The translations under genes and the position numbers were made by a program. Source: Paenibacillus alginolyticus DSM 5050 = NBRC 15375 (GTDB taxonomy: Bacteria; Bacillota; Bacilli; Paenibacillales; NBRC-103111). Taken from it: DNA of 35,579 bases. The stretch is from positions 1 to 35,579 of the forward strand of contig NZ_AUGY01000085.1 in assembly GCF_000422905.1 (NCBI RefSeq). The letters run 5' to 3'. Below are positions 8,669 through 15,712 of this stretch, in pieces (the first letter of the stretch is position 1; each line of letters begins with the position of its first letter). The notes under the pieces are model-generated. The model did not search any database and was not told the DNA's origin. It worked only from the letters and a program-made list of their open reading frames with translations.

Positions 8669-9763
8669 TCACTCAATACCATCCATCCCATCGATGGCGC
8701 GATTCTGTTCGTCATTTCCGATATGGGTATAAACTGCTGTGGTTTTAGGTTCGGCGTGACCGAGAACGTCCTGAACCAATCGTGTATCCTTTGTTTTCTT
8801 ATATAATTCGGTAGCGAAAGTATGCCTTAGTTTATGCACGCTTAAGCGTTTGCCATAAGCTGTAGAATATCTAAGAACCATCTTTTGCATGGCGTTTTTC
8901 GTCATTGCCTTGCCACCTTTAGTAAGGAAGAAGGCAGTCTCAGAATCGCTTGGCTTATATCTTGTTCCTCGTACATTCATGTACTCCTCCAGATCCAGTT
9001 TAGACCGTATTGAGAAGGGAACTGATTGCTTCTTCTTGCTCTTACGCTTCACGAGGACGCGCCTCTTGCTCCAATCGATATCACCGAGGGTCAATGTAGC
9101 CACTTCGTTTACACGCAGCCCAGAACCTAAAATTAGACTAATAATGGCGGTATCCCTTTCACGATTATCTTCGTACCATGATAGGTGCCGCTTGTTTAAC
9201 CCGGGTAACTTAGAATAATCAGAAGCAACAAAGCGCCGAAAGGATTCAACAGATTCCTTCGAGTCTAAAATCTTATGCTGGATAATATCAGCTTTAGTCT
9301 GTATATCAATTTTAGTTGGTGTATATTTGATCTTTGTGATCACATTCCTGGTCAGCAAAGGCTTTTGATTCCCGTCTTCGGCTTCGTTTTGAAGGTAGCT
9401 AAATAACGACTTAAGAGCAGCCATTTTGCGTGATATCGTAGCTTCACTGTTCTTTTTCTTACGGGAAACTTTTGAATCCGCTTTATGTTGTATTACTAAG
9501 AATTTTGGAAAACTGTCTGCTATTTTTTTATCTAAATTCTCCAAGAAGTAAAGGGGAATGTCTTTAATTTTTTCACATGGACAACCAGCTTCGGAAATTA
9601 ACCAACCGAAAAATATTTCATAGTCAAACAAGTACCCCAGAAGGGTGGAAGGGGATAGATTATTAGCTTTATGGTCTACAAATTCAACGACGTACCAAGG
9701 AAAGTCATTAATTTTTTCATATAATTTAACTTCATCAATATCGCGCTGAGACTGAACTGGCAT
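8669..9763 (-). CDS. xerS: XerS-like tyrosine recombinase
   Basis: A 364-aa tyrosine recombinase with a full catalytic set: Arg217 in GSGLRVNE, a Lys-rich beta-hairpin (KRKSKKKQ), His310 and Arg313 in HKLRHTF, His336 in LGHAEPKTT, and the nucleophile Tyr345 in AVYTHI. Length and the N-terminal SAM-like domain fit XerS, the single recombinase that resolves chromosome dimers in streptococci and has homologues in Bacillales. A phage or island integrase of the same family is the alternative. No phage genes adjoin it. The region just upstream of its start (about 9775-9800) is an AT-rich candidate recombination site. It appears intact, unlike the other recombinases in the window. Confidence 0.8.
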   Translation of the reverse strand: MPVQSQRDIDEVKLYEKINDFPWYVVEFVDHKANNLSPSTLLGYLFDYEIFFGWLISEAGCPCEKIKDIPLYFLENLDKKIADSFPKFLVIQHKADSKVSRKKKNSEATISRKMAALKSLFSYLQNEAEDGNQKPLLTRNVITKIKYTPTKIDIQTKADIIQHKILDSKESVESFRRFVASDYSKLPGLNKRHLSWYEDNRERDTAIISLILGSGLRVNEVATLTLGDIDWSKRRVLVKRKSKKKQSVPFSIRSKLDLEEYMNVRGTRYKPSDSETAFFLTKGGKAMTKNAMQKMVLRYSTAYGKRLSVHKLRHTFATELYKKTKDTRLVQDVLGHAEPKTTAVYTHIGNDEQNRAIDGMDGIE

Positions 9764-9852
9764 TGAAAATCCCTACTTTCGAAAAAATTCAACAAAATCC
9801 GCTTTTAATGGAAACATATGTTCCTAAATGTAAGGTGAGGGTGGAGTCAATT

Positions 9853-10455
9853 TTATTTGTTTAAAAGCCAAATAGCTAATGTTTTATAATATTTTTTAAG
9901 TTTTAATACTTTGATGTAATCATCAAGTATCTCGTTCGCAGTATTTTGATTATAGATAGGATATTTCTTTGAAAATTTGATTATCTGCACACGGCTGGGG
10001 TAACCGTATTCTTTATAGGAAATCTGTTTTCGATCATTTTTATTAACTCTGTGAAGGTGGATTTGAGAGTCTTGAATTTGCTTTTGTGTTAATTTTGCCA
10101 AACGATTTCCATCTATGGCAGCTCTAATTTCTTGTAGTAATACTACAGCCTGCATATGTCTAATACCAACAATTGCACCTACACGGATAAATGCATTTTT
10201 AGGAGTGCGATATTCCTTATGAATATAATGAATAAACTCATGGGCCAGCATGTAATGTACTACATGTGGATGAGTATTATATATGTCTACAAGGGAATCT
10301 GATAGTTTAATAATTTTTTTGTTTACAGTTGTCCCATTTAAAAGCGTATTTGGAACAATATAAAGCTCTAATATATCAGGACTTTTTGTTGTATTTTTAA
10401 GATTAATAAAGAAATTGTATATTCCTGGGTGGCTTACAGCTGTAACTTTTAGCAT
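9853..10455 (-). CDS. Small HExxH zinc metallopeptidase-like protein
   Basis: A 200-aa protein with the zinc-protease helix HEFIH at 72-76 and a possible third ligand, Glu109, in LLQEIRAAID, the spacing seen in minimal gluzincin and M48-like proteases. There is no signal peptide and no clear membrane segment, so it is probably cytosolic. The C-terminus is Lys/Tyr rich. A clear GGAGATG ribosome binding site precedes the ATG. It lies upstream of xerS with a 90-bp gap and may be co-transcribed. The low GC content suggests acquisition. I do not recognise a named family. Comparable small metallopeptidases occur in phage-derived and toxin-antitoxin (ImmA/IrrE-like) contexts, but no partner regulator is next to it. 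Confidence 0.6.
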   Translation of the reverse strand: MLKVTAVSHPGIYNFFINLKNTTKSPDILELYIVPNTLLNGTTVNKKIIKLSDSLVDIYNTHPHVVHYMLAHEFIHYIHKEYRTPKNAFIRVGAIVGIRHMQAVVLLQEIRAAIDGNRLAKLTQKQIQDSQIHLHRVNKNDRKQISYKEYGYPSRVQIIKFSKKYPIYNQNTANEILDDYIKVLKLKKYYKTLAIWLLNK

Positions 10456-10623
10456 AATTCATCTCCGTAATTAGTTTGTTTAGGCTTAGAATAATAAGTT
10501 ATTTTCACTCCAATATCTATATATTACCAAAACATTTGTTCCCGTACAACAACTTTCAATTAAACTGTTCTTTTGTTGAATCATAAAACCCTCAGGTCCG
10601 CAAGCCTTTCTTTAGTAGGTTTA

Positions 10624-10850
10624 TTACCATCTCCTTAAATCTCGCTGTACTGGTGCATATATAGATGGTGGTGAAGTAATCTCTGTTTTAATTGTGTTTT
10701 TAATATCCTCTACTGTTTGGCCTCTTGCAGGAAGTCCATAATCCAATAGCATCTGTACAGTTATTTTGACACTAATTTTTTTTATTTCAGTTAATATACT
10801 GTCATGGAATGTATGTTCCTTATAGAAATAACATCTTTTCTTGTTAACTC
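10624..10850 (-). other. Unidentified open coding-like frame, probable gene remnant
   Basis: Within the gap at 10456-11003, a minus-strand frame stays open for 75 codons between TGA 10851-10853 and TAA 10624-10626. It has protein-like composition (for example VKITVQMLLDYGLPARGQTV and APVQRDLRRW at the end) but no start codon behind a ribosome binding site. It looks like the C-terminal tail of a lost gene. I cannot assign it to a family. Nothing else in this gap is interpretable except the terminator at 10891. Confidence 0.3.
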
Positions 10851-10890
10851 AATGATACGTATATCCTTTGATCGCTTTAGTGTAATAATA

Positions 10891-10912
10891 AAAAAAGACG
10901 ACTATGGTCGTC
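10891..10912 (-). terminator. Rho-independent terminator
   Basis: Minus strand GACGAC-CATA-GTCGTC followed by six Ts. It lies about 90 nt past the PHP fragment stop and probably once ended that gene's operon. Confidence 0.7.
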
Positions 10913-11003
10913 GCCTCTAAATATATTATTCGCGAATATGTCGTTTCTTGCTATTTATTACGGCACAAAATGATGATTATCGGGCCTTGATAAATAAAGG
11001 TAG

Positions 11004-11204
11004 TTAGATAAACCTTGCCTTCTCAAAAAAATCGCGAGAAGGATGGTAGTCTATTCGTACTTGTGTACCCATCCAATAGAGCGAAGAGGCAAAATTTTTC
11101 AGTGAAGAGTCGCCGCGGCCACAGTCGTACGACATGTGAGAATGCGTATGGAAATCAAATTTCCACCATTTGCTACCTATGTTTTCTATCTCGCCGCTCA
11201 TCAT
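11004..11204 (-). pseudogene. PHP-domain N-terminal fragment (TrlF-like ATPase remnant)
   Basis: The 66-codon frame opens with SKWWKFDFHTHSHMSYDCGRGD, trimmed here to its key part FDFHTH..SYD.G.GD. This is the start of the PHP phosphoesterase domain found at the N-terminus of TrlF-type AAA-like ATPases common in defence islands. The metal-binding FHTH is present, but the sequence loses similarity after about 35 residues, where an ITDHN motif should follow, and stops at 66 aa. The rest of the PHP domain and the whole ATPase are missing. It begins 25 nt after the stop of the brxL relic, so it probably belonged to the same ancestral defence operon. Confidence 0.6.
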
Positions 11205-11228
11205 GCAGTCCCTTTTATTTATATCGAT

Positions 11229-12190
11229 TTAGTCCAACAATATCGCTTTTTGCATTAGCATCTGATTGTTCTGGTAGAACGGCACATCCGTGTTGCCAAG
11301 GACTGTTGGCGGTAAGTTTGAAATCTCATTGAGTTATCCATCGGAACGATCACGCTCTTGGCCCCGTTCTCAGATAGCATGGCAACCTTGTCGGCAAAGT
11401 TAATTACTCGTTCTATAGCACCACCCACAGAGATATTCCCGAGGACTGCAAGGCCAGCTTTAGGTTCTTTTTGTAAAGGGCCGATACGATCGCGATATAG
11501 ACTGCTGATCCGATACCCGACGAGATTGCAGAACCCGCCCTGGCTTCTTCATTGACCTCATCAAGGCGAATAAAGTCGATGGTGATATCAGGGTTTTGCG
11601 CGGCCAGATACTTCTCTCGATTACTCTGAACCACTTCAGTAACGCCATTGTCCATGTAGATGCGGCTCATGTTGTTTTCGCTCTCGGAAGGGATATCAGC
11701 AAGAATCGTATCTCTTTTGAGATTTAATGATCATTAACTTTGTTGGCCACCAGCTCAGCAATTTCATAGGCAACGCCATCTCCGACAATAACGGCCGTCT
11801 TCAAGTCGTCAGCTGCATCAATGATCCGCTGTAGTGTCCCAGTCTGGTTTTCTTTGTAGCCGCTCCAGTGTTTGAACCATTTGTCCAGAAAAACAGAGAC
11901 GTGCTCTTTGTAGAGTTCTTGAAATGGTTCAAGGAGCTCTTTTTTATTGAGAAACTCCGCATATAGATTGCGAATAGCCGTATCCAGCTTGTAGAAATGC
12001 TTTTTATAGAACTCGACAATCGCTGAACGAACTCAGGTAGGTAATATCCTTGGGGTCAAACTCCAGCAGTGCAATCACATCATTCCAGAAGAGAATGCCA
12101 AGCGTCTGAGCCTGTCTGCTCTGATTGCGCTGGCACAATTTGGCAAGAGTATTCGGATGGTCTGCGGCAATTGATGCCCTACACTGCAAA
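11229..12190 (-). pseudogene. pglZ::brxL chimeric relic of an older BREX system
   Basis: Minus-strand frames joined across frameshifts give two BREX proteins. From 12190 a PglZ middle reads NQSRQAQTLGILFWNDVIALLEFDPKDI (key part LEFDPKDI). After a shift near 12010 come FLDKWFKHWSGY and AVIVGDGVAYEIAELVA, the PglZ Asp-Gly motif. After a stop near 11725 come ADIPSESENNMSRIYM and IDFIRLDEVNEEA. Directly in frame, the sequence becomes the C-terminus of a Lon-like BrxL: SAVYIAIVSALYKKNLK, shift, GLAVLGNISVGGAIERV, SVIVPMDN, shift, VPFYQNNQMLMQKA, stop at 11229. A large deletion therefore fused pglZ to brxL, adjacent genes in types 1 and 4. At least three single-base shifts and one stop confirm decay. 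Confidence 0.8.
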
Positions 12191-12283
12191 CCGAATCCCT
12201 GCCACTACACCGAATAAGTAGACGCCAAACGTCCTAACTCCCCAAAGCCATAACAAACATAGATAGCTACGCTGGAACAAACA

Positions 12284-12681
12284 TTATGTGAAAAATTTAT
12301 AGCAGACGTTTCCAATCCAAATCGCTAATAAAATCCAAATAATAATGAATAATGCACCTGTTACCCAATTTTTCGGCTTTCCGTTCTTACGAAGTTCCTC
12401 CGCTTTTATCCTACAATCTTCAATAACTGGTGCAGGAATCATTTTAAGCGCAATCGTTATTCCAAGGGGAACGATAATTAAATCACCAAGATAACCTAGA
12501 CAGGAATAAAATCAGGAATTAAATCTATCGGGCTAAAAGCGTACGCAACAACCAAAATCGTAAATAGCTTCGCATACCACGGTACCCTCGGGTCTTTATA
12601 TGCAAGGTATAAAACAAAAATGTTCCGTTTTATTTCCCTTACCTTATTCTTCGCTCTTTCCAGCGCCTTCGCTTCTCCCAT
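12284..12681 (-). pseudogene. YkvA-like DUF1232 membrane protein, frameshifted
   Basis: The start at ATG 12681 has GAGG overlapping the ChrB stop, 9 nt away, so the two are coupled. The first frame runs to AFSPIDLIPDFIPV, the DUF1232 signature, then hits TAG. One base is missing near 12498; restoring it continues as LGYLGDLIIVPLGITIALKMI, then ends with a hydrophobic helix (GALFIIIWILLAIWIG) and stops at TAA 12284-12286. With the shift repaired the protein would be about 133 aa, normal for the family. A single missing base could be a sequencing error or a real mutation. The function of these small membrane proteins is not established. An upstream in-frame ATG at 12735 lies inside chrB and is not used. 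Confidence 0.75.
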
Positions 12682-12688
12682 AATTACC

Positions 12689-13249
12689 TCAGTTTGTAAT
12701 TTCCCCTTCAACATTCCCTTCAGAAGCATAAACACTTTCTATAAATTTGCCAAATGTTTGTTCGCATTCATCTAGCCATTGTTTCGCCTGTAAAGAATTT
12801 GGACAAGAGAAAAAATCTCTTTTCATGATTTTTTTATGCCATCTTTTCAGTTTACCAAGCTCCGCTTCATTCTCTTCAATTTCATGGTAGGTAAACTTTC
12901 CTTTCCTTGTTTCTGCCTCTATTTCATTTAAAAAGTGTTTACACCCCTCCAATAATTCTTCATATTCCGCTATTCGTTGCTTATTAAAAAGCTCAATAAG
13001 CTGTTCTTCTGTTTCTGCCGTAAATTTATTTACCTCAAGAAAAAGCGCTTCGCCTTCACTTGATTCAATGAGTTTTTTTATGGATTGTATTTTCTTTTTT
13101 ACTTCCGCAATATCTGGGGCAACACAAATAGACTGCTGAATATAAACGACACCAAGTGCCTTCAATGTGCGCCAAACTCGCACTCGAATGGTGGATGGTT
13201 CATTAGGTGCTTTATAAGAGAAAATAATCCATGAACAGTCCTTATCCAA
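12689..13249 (-). CDS. ChrB N-terminal domain protein (chromate-resistance type)
   Basis: A 186-aa protein whose first 45 residues match the ChrB N-terminal domain: WIIFSYKAPNEPSTIRVRVWRTLKALGVVYIQQ. It is followed by helical, Glu/Lys-rich sequence with coiled-coil character (residues 45-150). In proteobacteria ChrB senses chromate and regulates chrA. In Bacillota this short form occurs without chrA, and its role is not settled. No ChrA transporter is in the window. The start is probably TTG with a GGGGG stretch about 9 nt upstream. The frameshifted DUF1232 gene follows directly. The pair looks like a small chromosomal operon separating the two BREX loci. Confidence 0.7.
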   Translation of the reverse strand: MDKDCSWIIFSYKAPNEPSTIRVRVWRTLKALGVVYIQQSICVAPDIAEVKKKIQSIKKLIESSEGEALFLEVNKFTAETEEQLIELFNKQRIAEYEELLEGCKHFLNEIEAETRKGKFTYHEIEENEAELGKLKRWHKKIMKRDFFSCPNSLQAKQWLDECEQTFGKFIESVYASEGNVEGEITN

Positions 13250-13444
13250 AGAATGCTAACCCCCTTTGTTTTTTTGATGATTTCAGATTACCATTGGCAA
13301 TGTTAAAATACAACGTATGTTTCATTTTTTTATTTGGAATGTATCATTATACACAAAGTTTATTGTTGAAAGTAGAGGGATATTGATGGCTCATCTAGGT
13401 TGGCTTATAACATTCTTCTATTCATTGGTATCCCTCCATCTGCA

Positions 13445-13503
13445 CAAAAAAGCACCAGAAGACAACGGTCCTATTACCGTTATCTCCGGATGCTTTCTGG
13501 TGC
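13445..13503 (-). terminator. Two-tier hairpin terminator downstream of the BREX-like operon
   Basis: The outer 9-bp stem GCACCAGAA (13452-13460) pairs with TTCTGGTGC (13495-13503). It encloses a second stem AACGGT (13464-13469) with ACCGTT (13476-13481). On the minus strand the outer stem is followed by TTTTTTG, as in an intrinsic terminator. A plus-strand frame over this region is a shadow. Confidence 0.55.
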
Positions 13504-13532
13504 GATTCGTAATAACATCATAATAACATACC

Positions 13533-13566
13533 AAAATCTCCCTTGACTATTTACCAAGGGGATTTT
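13533..13566. terminator. Hairpin between herA-like gene and chrB
   Basis: AAAATC(T)CCCTTG pairs with CAAGGGGATTTT across an 8-9 nt loop, with one bulged base. It has A/T ends on both sides and lies about 170 nt past the HerA-like stop. Together with the hairpin at 13445 it closes off the operon. The rest of 13250-13738 holds no gene I can support. Confidence 0.5.
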
Positions 13567-13738
13567 GTTCTTATTCCATCATGCCACCCATGAGGTTAGA
13601 GGCTGTAACAACGTTAACAACAAACTACAAATGCACATAAAATCACATAAAATCAAGGTTTTTGGGAAAATCAAATCTACCGTAACCGAGAAAATCTAAC
13701 TATTTCAAATCACGGCGTTTCCAAAAATGAGCGGTACA

Positions 13739-15712
13739 TCATAACCTGTAGCTCTTGGACAATACCTTTCCCTCAATGGAAAATTTCAATTCGCCATTTT
13801 CCTCAATGAACGATACAGGTCTGCAAGCGTATCTTCTGTATAATTGGAACTTTCGGCCCTTATATGTTACGCAGCCATCATCCCCTACAAGCACACTGTC
13901 ACTCGATGGAGTTACAACTGGTTGACCTAAATTCGATTGAACGTCACTATGCGATGGGGTATGACTTGCGTATTTCACTTCAGATAGCAGCGACATCAAC
14001 CCAATGGGCTTAGTAGCCATGCTTCGTCCAACGACCGATGAAGCCTCAACACCCTCTGTAAGTTTCCTTTGCAATTCCAGCAGGCGGCGATTAATACCAT
14101 CTGGATCTCGAAGGATTGATATCCAGACTCGTGCTTTTTCTGCATTATCATCATGTTCAAGAATTTTCTCGAGCAGATTGCAAGCCTGGCCGATGACATC
14201 TTTGGCATCATTCCAAAGCGACTGAACTTCCTCATGTTCGTCAGATATAATTCCGTCTTCAAAAATAGGAACCATAATGTCTGTGTTAAGTGTTTCTTCA
14301 TATGGAGCAAGCCCCTTCACCTTGTACCGGCGGAGCTGCGCTGGGCTCAGCGTACAGTGGTAGGTCAAGAGCCAACGTTCTTTTATAAAATGTACATCAC
14401 CCTCCTTATTTAGCAACATGAATTCGCCAGTTTTCGGCCTAGCAAGTTTCTTAGCCATATCGGACGGCGAAAACTCTGCATCGGTCAATCCTTCACGGAC
14501 CTTGTCACGGTCTCTTTTAGTCTGGAGCTTCCCAACAATCCAAGTTGCGCAATTCGAAAGCCCCTTATAGTCTATATCCCCGGGGTTTTGAGTTGCCAAG
14601 ATGCAGCCGACCCCAAAAGCACGACCTTGTTTGACCAAGATATTCAAGGCGGGCTTACAAGTAGAGGTGTAGGGGTATGTAGGATAGAAGGCGGTTTTGC
14701 CGCCACCACCGCCGATCTCATCCAAAAAGAACAATAGGCGGGGTCTATTTCCCCCTGGAGCGCTACCTTGTTTTCGCATCCAGGCGTTGATTGCAAAGGC
14801 AACCTGCGCTACAACGAAGCTTTGATCCTCAAAGTCCGTAATATGCGAGAGGTTTATCACGCTTATCTGTGTTTTACCATCGACACGGTTAGATCCAATC
14901 AGCTTATCGACACTCATTTCTTCGCCGCGAACCCAATTGGCTGCTGCACCCACTAGTTGTCCATTGACGGCCTGGGCCAGCTTTTGTCGACGATTTTCAG
15001 GAATGTGGTCATCAATACCCAGCACGCCGATGGTAGCGAATGGAGGTTCAAGAATCATCGAGACTAATTGACCAAGACCAGCCTCTCCGCTCAGATCAAC
15101 GCCTACACGCCAAGCATACTCAATCAGGGCCGTGACGAAATCTGTCTCACGGTCTCGTTGCCCCGTGGGAATAACCCGACGAACCAATGCTTCGGCCATA
15201 CTTGTAACCATGACAGACGCAGTATCCGGATCTTCAAGGAATAATTTATCAATATCAGGTGGCGGTGAGGAGATCAAAGGAATAGATACTCGACGACCGA
15301 GTTCGCTACGCGGAGTAAAAATTTCCACAGCTACCTGATTCGCAAATTGCCGAACATTGGCTTCTGCAAGTCCCCATTCCCTAAGACGTTGACGAAAAGT
15401 ATTTGCTTCTGCCAAGGCTACCCTGCCAATCGATGCTCGATCATCCACTTCTATCCAGGGAGCAACCGAAGATGCATCGAGTTCACTAAAAGAAAGAACC
15501 AAGGAAGACAAATCGCCTTTAAGATCTACAATAATCGCTGGAACACCTTGAAGGGCCGATTCCTCAATTATCGCCTTTCCAATAACAGTCTTCCCAGAAC
15601 CGGAACCACCACAGATAAAAGTATGGGTAATTAGATCGCTAAGCTTATGGAAATATTGATTACTAGTTACTCCATTGGGATCAAGTTGCTTTCCTAAATA
15701 TAGCTCATTCAT
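13739..15712 (-). CDS. HerA/FtsK-superfamily ATPase, last gene of the BREX-like operon
   Basis: Encodes 657 aa from ATG 15712, which overlaps the methylase stop by 8 nt and has GGTGG upstream; the ATG at 15736 lacks this. Walker A is GGSGSGKT (35-42) and Walker B FFLDEIGG (about 328-335), followed by the HerA-type LATQNPGDIDYKGLSN and IVGKLQTKRDRDKV segments that hold the sensor and arginine-finger region. A C-terminal beta-rich extension of about 60 residues ends the protein. HerA proteins are hexameric DNA translocases that pair with nucleases or other effectors in repair and phage defence. Here it takes the motor position that a BrxH helicase or BrxL has in canonical BREX. No partner nuclease NurA is present. 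Confidence 0.85.
   Translation of the reverse strand: MNELYLGKQLDPNGVTSNQYFHKLSDLITHTFICGGSGSGKTVIGKAIIEESALQGVPAIIVDLKGDLSSLVLSFSELDASSVAPWIEVDDRASIGRVALAEANTFRQRLREWGLAEANVRQFANQVAVEIFTPRSELGRRVSIPLISSPPPDIDKLFLEDPDTASVMVTSMAEALVRRVIPTGQRDRETDFVTALIEYAWRVGVDLSGEAGLGQLVSMILEPPFATIGVLGIDDHIPENRRQKLAQAVNGQLVGAAANWVRGEEMSVDKLIGSNRVDGKTQISVINLSHITDFEDQSFVVAQVAFAINAWMRKQGSAPGGNRPRLLFFLDEIGGGGGKTAFYPTYPYTSTCKPALNILVKQGRAFGVGCILATQNPGDIDYKGLSNCATWIVGKLQTKRDRDKVREGLTDAEFSPSDMAKKLARPKTGEFMLLNKEGDVHFIKERWLLTYHCTLSPAQLRRYKVKGLAPYEETLNTDIMVPIFEDGIISDEHEEVQSLWNDAKDVIGQACNLLEKILEHDDNAEKARVWISILRDPDGINRRLLELQRKLTEGVEASSVVGRSMATKPIGLMSLLSEVKYASHTPSHSDVQSNLGQPVVTPSSDSVLVGDDGCVTYKGRKFQLYRRYACRPVSFIEENGELKFSIEGKVLSKSYRL

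Noticed and set aside
11358..11555. Plus-strand frames in the BREX relic region
   Set aside because: They are antisense to the recognisable PglZ/BrxL frames and have no family features.
13317..13523. 68-codon plus-strand frame with a hydrophobic stretch
   Set aside because: Its second half is the two-tier terminator hairpin; no convincing ribosome binding site.
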